Source of the DNA: Strigamia acuminata
Taxonomy: Eukaryota > Arthropoda > Chilopoda > Geophilomorpha > Linotaeniidae
NCBI GenBank assembly: GCA_949358305.1
Contig: OX442324.1
Location: 2,593,501-2,657,500, forward strand
DNA length: 64,000 nucleotides
Direction of reading: 5' to 3'
Under the pieces are notes generated by a model. It saw only the letters and a program-made list of their open reading frames with translations, was not told the DNA's origin and searched no databases. A program made the position numbers and the translations under genes. This document shows positions 33,801 to 46,054 of this stretch, in pieces; position 1 is the first letter of the stretch; every line of letters starts with the position of its first letter.

Positions 33801-35742
33801 TGCTACACACTGCAATTACTCATTAAAATCAACCATGATTAAGGGTTTCTTCGGCATATGTAGAAGACCTTGAGTGGGGACATTTATTGTTGAAGTACTG
33901 CCTTGACTCTTGCTGTTCCCAAGGTTAAATTACAAATGTGAGAGAGAGAGAGAGAAAAGAAGTAAAAAAAAATATGGCCAGTTTGAATGAATACATTTTT
34001 GAGAAATAAAAATTAATTTCCTGTTTTTTCTTTTCAGCATTTGGTCATTGATGGTTGAAGATTATTTCTAGAGTTAATTTCTGTAAATGGATATTGGAAA
34101 GTATTGTTGTTATTTGGTTTGATTAATTAATTCTGAAATTATTTTCTTTTTCTTTTAAGTGTAGGAGTTTAGTTTGGTTGCCATGGACGCCATTTTTATT
34201 CCTAGGATTACTGGATTCTCTTGGTGTTTAGATTTCTAAGATTTTCTAGCACCATTTGAATTCAGTTCATCCGAGGAGACTTGATTCGACTGAAAACAAA
34301 TCAATGATTTCTTTGGCTTGCGTTTCATTCATAGTTTTTAGTGCAGTTTGGCTTCGAATATAGAGAGCGCTGTTGTTTTTTTTTTTTTATAAAAATTAAA
34401 ATTTCAAATTGAAATTTGAAATTTTCAATGAATAATAATAATGAATAAATTGAAATTAAATCTGGAATGATATTGTATTCTAGGAATTCCTTTGAGGTTG
34501 CACATTGTGCTCACCAGATGGACCCTTGTGCTGCTGAAAATGAAAATACTACTGCTGCGTGTATTGAATTTGAAAATTTGTAAATACATTCGAAATACTT
34601 ATCTTCATATCTCTTGATATTAAGTCTCGAAAACCAAGATGATCAACTGCAATTTTTTGTCAGATTTTTAATTTTTCTTGCGAATTTTTAGATTGTATTG
34701 CAAGAATTCTTGTGCAAATGAAAATGTGTACAGATACAATCATCCCAATTGCTTCTTTTGAAGTATAAAAGTGAGTAAAAGCTGATTATAATGTTTAACA
34801 CAATTTATTTTCATAGGCCAACCTGTCATCTTGATCAGTGGTGCTTCAGAGCAGGTCACATGATCCAGAATGCCACGGCGAGATTCAGCTCTTGTTGAAG
34901 TGAGCTCATGTGCTGTATACGCATTTATTTAATGAGATTCGTGTTTTTATTTAGTCGAGAATAAAAATAGTTTGTAACTTTATTATTTAACATATTACTG
35001 ACACTACATTTAATTTCCTGAAATAAAAATTTGAATAAAACAGAATTTGGATCCCCAGTTTGATTTTATTTATTTATTTATTTTAGTTCAATAATTTATT
35101 TTTACTCGATTTTTACTTCAGAGAATTATTTATTTATTCATTTCAAATTAAAGAAATTCGAGTAACTTAATGAATTGCATTGTAAAACGATCTGCAAACT
35201 CCGAATCCGGCATCAAAAGTTGCTTAGCTGTCACCATTCCAGAGATGCCGGCCAAAAACCAGTAACGGCTTCTGTTCTATTCATTTTCGCGAAACTGAAA
35301 AGAATTAAAATAATCATCACTATCCAAGGAAAACCAACAAACATGGTCGTTATTATTTTTTTTAATCTCCTTTACTTTACACAATTCAAATGAATTACAT
35401 TTTCATATAATCAGAACATATAAGCACATATTAAAGCAAATAAACCAAATTTACTTAATTAATTAACTCTTAAATGTACAATTCTTTAAAAATCCTATCC
35501 GCAATCTTAAATCATCGTCTTGCAAATATAATTTCTCCTGCCTAAACTTTCGTATTCGTAATGACTAAATAGCAAACATTTCTAATCCATAACTTGATCA
35601 AGAAACATGAAATCTAATTTTGAAAACTAAAACCTAAAGGTGTATTGCACACGCAGCGGGTGACACTTAAAAGCAGACAAGCACGTCATTGGCCCGCTCT
35701 TGGAATAAACTAAACTCAAACTCTCTCTCTCTCTCTTTCTAT
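29843..35742. other. Long gene-poor interval
   Basis: 5.9 kb without a supportable gene. It contains long T-runs (30,780-30,870), a CRE palindrome at 32,232-32,239, degenerate AAACAGCTTAAA repeats at 32,740-32,900, an array of about five 17-bp units at 33,453-33,530, a GA microsatellite at about 33,940, and AATAAA signals near 34,960-35,040 that could end a plus-strand transcript. Cytosine-rich tracts followed by AG near 34,037 suggest a spliced non-coding or mostly non-coding transcript. Confidence 0.4.
33453..33530. repeat. 17-bp tandem repeat
   Basis: About five copies of ATGCTTACTAAGGTGTC with single-base variants, in the gene-poor interval. Confidence 0.85.
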
Positions 35743-38614
35743 TTACATGCAGAAAAATTGAGGAAAATCCGACAAAATCATCTGTACAACGCAAATATCC
35801 TGCTGACTAGGCGGTGATTCGTCTTTCAAAATTCTCTGAAAACAACATTGTAAATCGCAACGCCTGTGTTGATGGTCCACGTAATCCGAGTTCCTCAACA
35901 CCAAATGACATAACTTCACGTACAAATTGCGTCTCTAGAAAAGAAAAATGTAATGTGTGAAAATTTCGCATCGTGCAGCAGCGAATTAAGAAACATTCAC
36001 TTCGTCTTCCGGCGGCAGATCCGTTATGTTCCGCACTATGATGTCGAGCATCACTTTCATGTCGTTCGTGTAGAAGAAACACGCCGTATCCGGGGACGTA
36101 AAAATATCCTTGAGTAATTTCAAACTTGAATTTGGCCACTTAGGACTGTGTTCGAACATGCAAACAGGATCCTCTAAATGGGAAATCATAAGTATTCACA
36201 TCTACGTGTAACGTGTCGTATTTCACCATTACCTTCTCTGTTCATCAATAAAAGAAGTTTCTCGGTCAATACTTTGGCGGAATTTCTCTGTTTCAGACCT
36301 TTAATTACAAAGTTGTCGTGGATTTGTTTTGCGTGAAGGTTAATCGCCATGAGGACGGCCACAAACAAATCAGGAACTTGATCGTCAATGTCGGTACTCG
36401 GGGGGTGCTCCATCGTGTCCAGCAAAAAGCAAACGAAATTTTTATTTATGTACTCTGCAAAAAAAGTTACAAATATAATAAATAAATCGTAAAATCGTAA
36501 AATTGTAAAATCGTAAAACAGTAAAACAGTAAAATAGTAAAATTGAAAAACAGTAAAATCGCTAAATCGTCAATCGTAAAATTGTAAAATCGAAAAATGA
36601 TAAAATCGTAAAATTGTAAAACGGTAAAACAGTAAAATTGAAAAACAGTAAAATCGTAAAATTGCAACATCGTAAAACAGTAAACTTGTTAAACAGTAAA
36701 TCGTAAAATCGTAAAATCGCAAAATCGCAAAATCGTAATATTTTAAAATTGCAAAATCGTAATATTTTAAAATTGCAAAATCGTAATATTTTAAAATTGC
36801 AAAATCGTAATATTTTAAAATTGCAAAATCGTAATATTTTAAAATTGCAAAATCGTGACATTATAAAAATTGTAAAATAATCACCGTAAACTTGAAGAGG
36901 TGGATTTTCACCCGACGAAAAAATCATAGTCATCAGAAGCGATATATGATTTAGTCTTACAATATCTGCGAAATAAAAATCGAAAAAAAAGCATTCTGCA
37001 TTTTAATTTCAATTGGCAAACATCTCTCAATTCCTGTGTTGTATTTGTAGAATCGAATTTTTTTTTTACCTCACCTGTTGAACTGGTTTGCATTTCTCGT
37101 GCTAATTCCATCGGTAAAATCGATGTGAGCAAAGTGGATATAACCCGGGCGTCCAACGCGCACATGGCGCCCAACACCTTGAGCACCAAGAGACGGATTG
37201 TGAGTCGAATTTCCATCTGGTAGTAGGACACCAAACACAAAACAGGGTCGTAATTGTTTTGCATGATGCAATGCCGCGAGATGGCCGTGTCGGCATTAGC
37301 TAAAATGGAGACTAGTTCTTCTAAAATTTGCAAAATTGCATTTTCGTCTTCATACAACGTCCAACTTCGCTGCTGCTCGTCGTCGCGGACACCCTTGAGT
37401 TCGAAAAATATTTCTCGCAATCGCTTGGCGTCGTGGCTGATGCTCAGGTTGGATCCGTCTTTGGCCTCGTTCACCATGCAAATGATGGCACTCAGTTCGG
37501 TGTCGACATTTGGGACGTTGCTTTTGATGTGTTCCAAAGCGGTTACCACGGCTACTTTGCTAAGTTGGTAGCTTAGTTTTGTGTTCAGTCTGATTAGCTC
37601 TATTAATTCACAGCCTAAATTTTCAGGCACTCCTGCGTCGTTTTGGCTTCGACAAGTATCTTCGCTTACGGAAACTGGAAAACAATAAGAAAATATTACA
37701 TTTTCTCATCTAAAAAGCGACAATTTTACCATTTTTATTCCATTTTTAAAGACACAATTCCAAAATTTAACCATTTTATTCCAATTTTAAAAGTAAATTT
37801 CGAAAATTTAGCCATTTTATTCAATTTTCAGATGTATAAATTGAACATTTTTTCATTTTATTCAATTTTAAAAAGAAAAAATCGAAAATGTTACTACTTT
37901 ACTCAATTTTCGGATCTAAAAATTGAACATTTTATCATTTCATTCAATTCTAACACACAAATTAAAAATGTCATCATTTAATTCCATTCGTATAAGCAAA
38001 AATCGAAAAATTATTTTTCATTATTTTTTATACTACCACACTAAAATGCAACTAACTTGGCACTTTTTTTTCATGCTCACTTGGCGTGGGTTGTTCTGTG
38101 ATTTTTTTCGTCTTGGTCTGCGACAAAAAAGCAAGCGCTCTATCACGAGCTGCCTTCACTTTCCTACGGTCCAAAATTAAAACAAACCAATTACACCCCT
38201 CAAACCAACCAAATTAATTCTAATTACTCGATTATCTTGTCCTCAGACACTCCGGAATCCGTCTCCGTACTTGGTCCATTGCACAAACTCTCCAACACTT
38301 GATCAGTAAAAGAAATTATAGAACATCTATTCCCCTACAACACAAAAATTAATCAGAATTAAATCAAAATTAAATCAAAAATAAATTGCATAAAACGCCA
38401 AGAGAGAAAAAAAATCCTTCCAATTGCGTGTTTCACATACTTTTAATCGTACAACAAAGTTATTCGGAATGAATCCAAGTCTGCCCGAACTGTCGATGAC
38501 TTGCCACCAATTTGCATCGCCAGTTTCTTCTTTTAAAAGTAAAAATTTGTCGCCGGCTTTAAAGGCCAGAGTGCCCTTGTGCACTCCGTTGTAGTCGTAC
38601 AACGCTCGAATCAT
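35743..38614 (-). CDS. NCKIPSD: NCKIPSD / SPIN90-like SH3 protein
   Basis: Eight exons on the minus strand: 38614-38441, 38334-38228, 38163-38081, 37674-37075, 36965-36885, 36454-36233, 36173-36001, 35934-35743, in phase, 543 residues. SPIN90 binds Nck and the Arp2/3 complex and seeds linear actin filaments. The N-terminal SH3 domain fills exon 1 (ALYDYNGVHKGTLAFKAGD, WWQVIDSSGRLGFIPNNFV). The C-terminal two thirds form the helical leucine-rich Arp2/3-binding region of the family (ENAILQILEELVSILANAD, EMEIRL-type helices, DIFTSPDTACFFYTNDMKVM). The protein is shorter than human (722) because the proline-rich middle is reduced to about 65 residues. Intron 5 (36,455-36,884) is almost entirely minisatellite. 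Confidence 0.9.
36470..36870. repeat. Intronic minisatellite (NCKIPSD intron 5)
   Basis: The left half is degenerate AAAATCGTAAAACAGT units; the right half is about six copies of a clean 24-bp unit with AAAATTGCAAAATCGTAAT core. It fills nearly the whole intron. Long open frames on the minus strand across it are artefacts. Confidence 0.88.
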
Positions 38615-38968
38615 AGAGAATGTTCAACGATAGAGTAAAATCAAATCCCGATCTATACAGACACAACAATCAACTGTCATTCACGTTAAATTCAAAGCGG
38701 AAAGAAAGAGGTAAGAGTTATTAATTTACTTAATAAAACCTCCAATCTCGATTCAGCCCCAGTCAACCATCATAATCGGACGTCGGCCAAAGCAATGCGA
38801 CACACATTGTATTTTAGGTGGCGACATCTATTGGCGGGAAATAAAACTAACAAGTTCTCCATTTGTTTGTTTATTTTTTGTTTTGTTCTTTCAAAAGAAT
38901 TTTTCACATTTTTGACGCTGGTCTGATACAAAATTTCGATTTTTGCAAACGAGATGTAAAAAATAACA

Positions 38969-39161
38969 TCAAAATAAATCAAAATTATCCAGAATCTGGT
39001 CGTGTGGCCCTTGAACCTCGCCTAGAACTGTCCAAACGTCTGCAGATTGGTCTAAACAAATAAAAAAAATTATTTTTAAATCAGTCGTTAATAGCACGAA
39101 TTTATTTCTTACCAACAAATACGTTTTTTCCATAATTCTTCAAGTAATCACACAAACTCAT
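38969..39161 (-). CDS. Possible two-exon microprotein, 43 residues
   Basis: Exon 39161-39113 reads MSLCDYLKNYGKNVFV and ends at donor G|GTAAGA. A 61-bp intron with TTTAG acceptor is followed by exon 39051-38969, which continues in phase (DQSADVWTVLGEVQGP, then HDQILDNFDLF) to TGA. Intron size matches the other minimal introns here (62 and 63 bp). The gene lies 355 bp upstream of NCKIPSD on the same strand, with an AATAAA-like signal after the stop. I do not recognise the product. It could equally be a fragment of a longer gene or chance. Confidence 0.3.
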
Positions 39162-41532
39162 TTTTTTGGGTTGGAAATATCAAATGTATGTCTGAATTAA
39201 TAGTCCAAGCTAATATTGACTTTCATTAAAATTTATCCTAGAAAAAATATTTTTTTTTCTTCTCATTTTTGTAATTAGATGAATTGTGAAAATAGTTTCC
39301 TAACTTCGAAGCCGTGGGTGAAAAATGTTAATCTCCAGTATTCCAGTTCGTAATGGCGGCAGGATATTACTTGTCTGCAATTTGATTGGATACAAAGAGG
39401 TATTTCCGAAAGCGCCGTTGTGTAAAACCAATACTATGAATCTAAATAATGAAATAAATAATGGACAAGCTGTTTTTTTTTCAGAATATATTTTTACTGA
39501 ATCTATTTTTATTGTAAACATTTACTGAAACGCCCGGAAACGCCACATTAAATATAAAAGAATAGAAAACTCGAATCACAACATGAGGTATCATGCAACG
39601 ATTATCACACATGTTCGACTGTTGCGTGACGTCATAAAATTTCCGTTGTTGTGTGGCAACACGGACAAGTGGTGATGCAAATTGCCATGATAGTGGAGAA
39701 AGAAGAGATGCAACAATTTTGAATCAACATAAAAACACCTGTTTTCAATGATGCCACCAGAGGCGTGATGATTTCCAAACAAACTCAAATTAAACTATTC
39801 ATTCAAAAATGTCCACCAAACTGTCACCGATGGAAATAATTATAAATAATTATCAATTTATTCCCACACTGATCCCTCGTCTCTGTTGTTGACTCTACTG
39901 CGCATGGCCGGGCAGAACCAGGCGATTAACATTCTCAAATTCAAAACAATCCAACCCCTACAAATGATAATTTTTTTCAAAGTTATTTGTTTTACAAATA
40001 TTATTAGGGACGGGTAAAATAAAATAAATTCATCAAAAATATTTCACCTACAGCGCACTAACTGGGCCCTGCTCACTGCTTTTGCACCTGATTCCTGAGC
40101 ACCAGAGCTGTGTTTATTGTACTTCAAGTCTCTTAACGATTAATTTTGCCACTAGGATGTGCGACATGCAAAAAATGACTATCATTTTAAACGTATTTAA
40201 TATACCACGTACACACATATTTATTTAATTCTGGAATTAAAAACAGGATCAAATGCTGAAAAGTGAAATTAATTCACGGGAGTGGATAACGGCAATACGA
40301 CTCTTCATGTTTAACTTTTTGCCTTCGCCATGCATGAGTAATGCACCAGTCAGTCATAATTAATTCCAAATTTTTCAAAAAATATATTGGAATTTGCCAT
40401 ACCACGACGATTTGGTTTGTTTTTGTTAAAAATCACCGACACAAGCAATCGTAAACAGATTATTATTTAAAAAAAAAAATTTTTTTTGCTACTTAGTCTC
40501 GGTGATGCATTATTTTATCCTGGTTCTGAAAAAAAAATTTAACACAGGGAGCCGTACTGTTGATATAAACCACCGCCATGTTTTATCCACATCATATGAC
40601 GAGCGAATCATAAAAGCCCGAAACACCGCCATCGTATGGCAAAATATAAAATAACACTAACCGGTTGCAAACCAATTTAAATGACAAAACTCAGATGCGC
40701 CCTTTTCAACGATGCAATCGAGGATGCTTTCTAAGACATCAACCTAAAGTCATTGAAAACGTGTGAATCTGAGTGCAAAGACGCTCCTCCTGCGTTGAAA
40801 CTCAAAGAAAAGCATCATGTAAAAGACAAATCTGAAGCCCAGTGATCGCATCCACCGTCTTGCTGAAAGATTTAAGGATATTTCGTTTATAGCTCGAAAA
40901 CATGTGAGTAAATCGACTTGAATTATCTATTAATTGCCCGGTAAATCAGAAAGCATACAAAATTTATAAGTGGCTTTTAAATCTAAATTTTCCTTCATTT
41001 AGTCAAGATGGTGTTTCCATGGCAACCGTATTGATCCGGATGTACGCACTCATCTTTAACTTACCTTGTGATTTCGCTGCATTACAAAATTGCATGTTAT
41101 TTCTGGCATATTGTCGAGTAGATTTCTTCCACCAATTTCTCATTGCGTGTTTTTAATTAGGTCGAATAAATATCCCCCTTTTCTGATTATTCTTCTGGAT
41201 GGTGGGTAGAGATAATTGGCAATGACCTCTGTTGGCATGCTATGCAATTAATTATCCAATTTCAGACAACTATGAATTTTTCATGGGGGTAATGTTTAGA
41301 AGAGAAATCTGGCCTTCCACCCACATTAAATCAACGACATTAAACGGTTTCCGAGCTAGAGGCGGAAGTAAAGACAATGGATTTTCCTACAAAAGTTTTC
41401 TGAACGGTCCCGCAATAGGGGGCCCCCAAAGTCCAAGGGGGGGGTTATGGACAAATCATACATGGACATTTCGTCAGTCTACTGAAGAATACTGGAACTT
41501 CTAATTACATTTTTAACATATCGTCTAATCGT

Positions 41533-42232
41533 TTAAAGGTCATAGGAAGAGAAATAAAAAATTTCTCTAAACTCTTTGAAATAATCTTAAAAAAGGTGAT
41601 ATAATGTTTTTTTCTGTTAAACTGACAGGATATTATTAAAAAGCATTGTCAAACTTCTAACGGAACAGTAATTGTTCCACCATTACTATTATCCAGAATT
41701 TATAAATACTATCAAGGATGCTTTATTTATAAGTCATCGATGACAAACAAGCACTCGTGTTCAAGCATGTTTTCATGTGATAGTGACGAAAGAGATGGTG
41801 ATTTACATGTTTTAACTACATCTGTGGTTTCATGTATGTTTTTAGCTACAAAATCGATGTTTTTAGCTGCAAAGTCAATGTTACGTCAATATTTTTAGCT
41901 CCAAAAATAGATGTTTTTGATATTTTTTGATCAATTTTGGCATTCCACAGCTGCACAATACCCCATGATAACAAATGAGTGAGATGTGTAACAGTGTTAT
42001 TGAGAAACAATTTACGCGTGGTGTGTGTTTACCTCGGTGACATGAAATCCCAGAATGCATTGCACAAAATGGTTCCCTTTTTCAAATGGTAAAAACACGG
42101 TATGATCATAAAAAACCACTATACTTTATTATTGCTTAAGTTTTGCAGAAAAAATATGCTTTAACCTTTTTTAGGGTTATTTCAAAGAGATTAGAGAAAA
42201 TTTTCATTTCTCTTCCTATAACCTTTAAGACC
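41533..42232. repeat. Element with ~50-bp inverted ends
   Basis: About 700 bp. The left end GGTCATAGGAAGAGAAAT...CTCTTTGAAATAA is mirrored by TTATTTCAAAGAGATTAG...CATTTCTCTTCCTATAACC on the right. The interior has repeated 'TTTTTAGCTnCAAA' blocks. No ORF. Class not clear. Confidence 0.5.
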
Positions 42233-42634
42233 CACTTCATCAGGGGCCACAGGCCCCACATACCATTGAGCAAGCTGACACCCTGGCCAACTGGCCTAGG
42301 TGTCACCGAACCAAATTTAAGGGATCAACTATAGGCGAATTAACAGTGTGAATTCAGATTTTGCACGAAGAATGAATTTTGCTCATTGGTAAAAATATCT
42401 CTGCTTTGCGCATGTATGGATTTTATTCATAGGGGCCACATCCCGGCTGTCGAAGCGCGCAAACTCCCATGTTGATCCTTAATGGCACTATAAAGATAGC
42501 AGGATGGGAAGGTCATGCCATGAGTTTCATCGAGTTAACTGTTGAATTTTGGACACAAAGGGTCTCATTTTATGTTCAATAATGCCATCTCAGGTTGACG
42601 AGTGGTGCTAATTCTCGTGTTGTATACATTCTAA

Positions 42635-43513
42635 AGGTAGGTTAACACTTGTGTTCACACTAGACGCAAGGCAAGAAAACTGACGCAACGCAAGCTGCTT
42701 GCATCCAAAAATTCTTGACGTTGACGCCAATTCGTGCTTCAACTGCAAGTTGAAGTAAAGGTGGGTTCACACTTGTGTTCACACTAGGGCCGACGCAACA
42801 CAACGCAAGGAAAAAGTAATCAAAGGTAACGCAGAGTCTGTTCACACTGTAGGGCACGTGTGAACAGAGCTGCAACAATTGATGCTGCGTCTGGCCAATC
42901 GGATGGTTTCAATGAAACCTGGAATTGGATCTAGTTCTAGAACTAGTTGCAGAATCCGAAAATGGCGGCCTGTTTGCATGTGGCAAAGTCTCACCAACCA
43001 AACGTGAATCGACAAGAGTTGAAGTCGATCGTGATTGGTTGGCCGCAAGACCTTTCCTTGCGTTGCGTCGCTTACTTCAACTCGGAGTTGAAGCAGGAAT
43101 TGGCGTCAACGTCAAGAATTTTTGGACGCAAGCAGCTTGCGTTGCGTCAGTTTTCTTGCGTTGCGTCTAGTGTGAACACAAGTGTGAACCCACCTTAAGC
43201 GCCGCAACGCAAGGAAAGGTCTTGCGGCCAACTAATCATGATCGACTCCAACTCTCGTTGATCCACGTCTGGTTGGCGAGACTTTGCCACATGCAAACAG
43301 GCTGCCATTTTCGGATTCTGGAACTAGTTTTAGAACTAGATCCAATTTCAGGTTTCATTGAAACCATTTGATTGGCCAGACGCAACATCAATTGTTTCAT
43401 CTCTGTTCACACGTGCCCTACAATGTGAACAGACTCTGCATTGCATTTGACTAATTTTTCCTTGCGTTGCGTTTGCATTGCCCCTAGTGTGAACACAAGT
43501 GTGAACCTAGCTT
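42635..43513. mobile_element. PIF/Harbinger-like MITE with a second copy of itself nested inside
   Basis: The outer element has ends AGGTAGGTTAACACTTGTG and CACAAGTGTGAACCTAGCT with TAA at each border (one extra T on the right). At 42,759-43,195 a complete 437-bp copy of the same family is inserted in the opposite orientation, flanked by TAA duplications (42,756-42,758 and 43,196-43,198). Deleting the inner copy and one TAA restores the contiguous outer sequence. TAA/TTA duplications are characteristic of PIF/Harbinger. No transposase; both copies are non-autonomous. Confidence 0.88.
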
Positions 43514-43689
43514 TAATTGAAAGCGCTGTCAAGAAATTGTGTACTCAACACGATTAAAACAACTTAACCATCTGGAAGAACTAAGCTTGCATTTTAGAGC
43601 AAGACAAAACTACTCTTGATGATGTGTACATTTTTCTGTCTATCAATTACTGTTCTAAATTCTTGTTTCTTTTTTTTATTTTACAGATC

Positions 43690-45052
43690 ATGCCCTTTTT
43701 TGCTCTTTTATTAAGCATCGTGACTTTCACTCTTCCAGAAGGTATGCTATAGGGAAATCTTGTTTAAACAAAGCTGAGGGAGGCTGTAATTGTTGTTATA
43801 TGGAACTCTCCTCCATGTAGCACACACAGCTCATTAATGTAGAGTTGTGGACAAAAAAAACTTCCCTTCAGTTTAGCTGTTTTAAGTTTATCTATCATTA
43901 TTTGCTCGGTCTACTGTTGTTAGGGCAAGACGAGAGACCAGGTCAAGATTGATGTCATTGAATCTCAATGGATTGTTAGGCCACCTGGTAAATAAACTTA
44001 AAACAGCTAAACTGAAGGGAAGTTTTTTTGTCCACGACTGTTCATCACAGATCTAAGACTTATTGTGACAAACTACCATTGGTTATTGACCTCTATGCAT
44101 TAAAGAGACATGTTTTGACGTAAAACTACATCTTCTCTGCACTAGGCGAGTAAACAGAGGAGCTGCAAAAACAATCACACTCAAAAGCGGTCTGTTGTCG
44201 GCACAAAGCAAATGCAATAAGCCATAGGATTCACCTAGGCCGTTGCCTAGGCAATCGATTACAGTGTCTGTACATTGTAATGCAATTTTGGTGTTTGGGT
44301 CTACTTTTCCGGATCACTACACCAGTAAACTGGCTCGACCAATGGGAGTACACATTGTGAGGTGCTTTTTTGAGTGCAACTCGAGTATAGTTCTAAATTG
44401 TGGCACAGTAAAGACTGCACCCCTTGGTAATTTTTTTTATTCTTGAGTTTATGATATGTCCAACCTATGGGAGGTTGTTACAAATTTTATTGTAAACACA
44501 TTAGTCATGTCCATTACGATTTACGAAGTCAGTGGACAGTAGTTATTAAAGAAATTAATTGACAGTAAACCATTGGTCTTTGCAGCAACCGCTATCAACT
44601 GCTACACATGTCATTCGAGAAACGGCACGGATGAAAATTGCCACGACCCTTATAACCCGGCTCTTAGTACATACACAGAACAATGTATGGAACCAAAAAA
44701 AGGACACATTGGAACATTTCCAGCTAATTTCTGCTTAAAAGTGATTGGACGTGATGGTAAACACTTTTCTGCCATTGATTACCACGATTAAATCATCATA
44801 CACCTATCCCCATTTTTCCTGTTAGTGACAACTGGTGAAATAATGGTGATCAGGCGATGCACCTTAGATAACATGGACAACCAATGCGGAGTGTTTAAAT
44901 TCGACGAGGATACTCTTCGTGGATGCATCTTAACTTGCAATTACAACGGTTGCAACAAAGCATCAGCGTTGCAACAACCTTTGATTAAAACAATTTTTCT
45001 CTGTGTGTTATACTTTTTCTGTTCATTTATATTTATATTCTGTCAACTTTAA
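43690..45052 (+). CDS. Ly6/uPAR three-finger protein, GPI-anchor type (quiver-like)
   Basis: Three exons in phase: 43690-43741, 44586-44756, 44826-45052, 149 residues. A signal peptide (MPFFALLLSIVTFTLP) is cut before a three-finger domain starting INCYTCHS. It carries the paired cysteines of the Ly6 fold: CYTC, a DENCHDPYN block, CMEP, CLKV, RRC, QCG, GCILTC and the terminal CNYNGCNKAS, where family members end with CxxxxCN. A short hydrophilic spacer and a strongly hydrophobic tail (TIFLCVLYFFCSFIFIF) fit GPI attachment. The DPYNP block recalls the quiver/sleepless branch, which modulates ion channels in insects, but this is inference. A splice acceptor lies just 5' of the ATG, so there is probably an upstream non-coding exon. 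Intron 1 contains an intact Tc1-like MITE. Confidence 0.85.
43852..44040. repeat. Intact Tc1-like MITE (reference copy for 22,620-24,040)
   Basis: 189 bp with inverted ends GTTGTGGACAAAAAAAACTTCCC / GGGAAGTTTTTTTGTCCACGACTG and a subterminal TTCAGTTTAGCTGTTTTAAG repeat. TA precedes the left end. The interior matches, in reverse orientation, the split copy at 22,620-24,040. Lies in intron 1 of the three-finger gene. Confidence 0.85.
44230..44400. repeat. Dispersed repeat copy
   Basis: CCTAGGCAATCGATTACA, GTCTGTACATTG, GGATCACTACACCAG and CCAATGGGAGTACAC blocks match the reverse complement of 13,890-14,060. Lies in intron 1 of the three-finger gene. Confidence 0.55.
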
Positions 45053-45304
45053 ATTCAAACCAAATTCAATGTCCTCCAGGACCTATTCCCCCGACAACAG
45101 TTTTGAAAAAAAATGCAATAAACTAAAATAGTGTACAATAAAAAAAAAATTATAAGTAGCCAAAAGATAACTGTGCTGTTAGATCATTTCCAAACCGTCT
45201 GGTGAAACAAACTACCGTACAAGCATTTCTTTGATTCTAAGATGCCGTCGATTGGAAAGCACACCCCGTTTCAGAGATGCTTGTTTGGGGAAAAAAGTGT
45301 CCTA

Positions 45305-45573
45305 CACTGGACGAAATAATAGGTGTAAAAAGGTGTAAAAGCATCAAATACACCTTTTAAATTTTTTTAACACCTAAAAAGGTGTTAAAGAGTGTAACAG
45401 GGAGGAGTGAACGAAAATGGAGTAAAAATGTTGTAAAATGGCAGAGTTACACCTATGTTCATTACACCTCAATGGTGTAATTTAACCAAAAAAAGGAGTC
45501 TGTATAGGGACAAGTGTTTTATACCTATAAAAGTGTAACTTAAAACCTTTAAACACCTATATTTCTCCTAGTG
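45305..45573. repeat. MITE with TA duplication
   Basis: 269 bp from CACTGGACGAAATAATAGGTGT to ACACCTATATTTCTCCTAGTG, flanked by TA on both sides. Repeated AGGTGTAA / TTACACCT blocks inside form nested hairpins. No ORF. Confidence 0.75.
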
Positions 45574-45608
45574 TAGAATCGGAGAAATACATGCACATTT
45601 GCACAGTG

Positions 45609-45743
45609 GCAAGGCTGGACTGGGAACAAATTTATTGCCGGGAAATCTGGGTGTCCGGGCCACAATTAATGAAGTCGGGACAGGCCACAGCGGCCACGGG
45701 CCACCGGGAAACTGCCGGTAGCCCGCCGGGCCAGTCCAGCACT
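45609..45743. repeat. Small hAT-like MITE with perfect 8-bp target duplication
   Basis: 135 bp, GC-rich, with inverted ends around GGCTGGACTGGG and GGCCAGTCCAGCACT, flanked by GCACAGTG at 45,601-45,608 and 45,744-45,751. The interior has inverted CCGGG / GGCCACGGGCC blocks. Confidence 0.85.
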
Positions 45744-46054
45744 GCACAGTGATGACATTTTTGGGTTCATTTTCCAGCCCATCGAGGATGGGGACTGAAT
45801 ACTTCGTCACCAGTCATTTCTCCACCATTTTTTGACAGCAAAATGCTTGTTAGTTTAATTTGTTTAACCTTAGGACGATCAACTACAGGACTATCTATCC
45901 GCCATTTTTTTAAATCTAAGTTGTCAGGTACAAATGTGAAGTAGGACTAGGCACCATCTGTCGTCGCAATGTTGAAACATTTGCGAGCAAATGGCGGATA
46001 ACTGACATCTCGCATTTACATTTTTGGCGGAAATTAAAAATAAATCTGAAAATA

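Larger units (their letters stand above)
39162..43689. other. Repeat-rich intergenic region
   Basis: 4.5 kb upstream of the three-finger gene. It includes a CRE palindrome at 39,627-39,634, an inverted-repeat element at about 41,533-42,232 and the self-nested element at 42,635-43,513. Between 39,800 and 41,500 I see unique-looking AT-rich sequence and short open frames (for example 41,232-41,504) without coding character or splice signals. Confidence 0.45.

Noticed and set aside
36467-36933. Open frames with repeated FCNFKILRF peptides
   Set aside because: Translation of the NCKIPSD intron 5 tandem repeat.
41232-41504. 90-residue open frame
   Set aside because: No recognisable domain, no promoter or splice context, glycine/asparagine-rich low-complexity reading in a repeat-rich interval.
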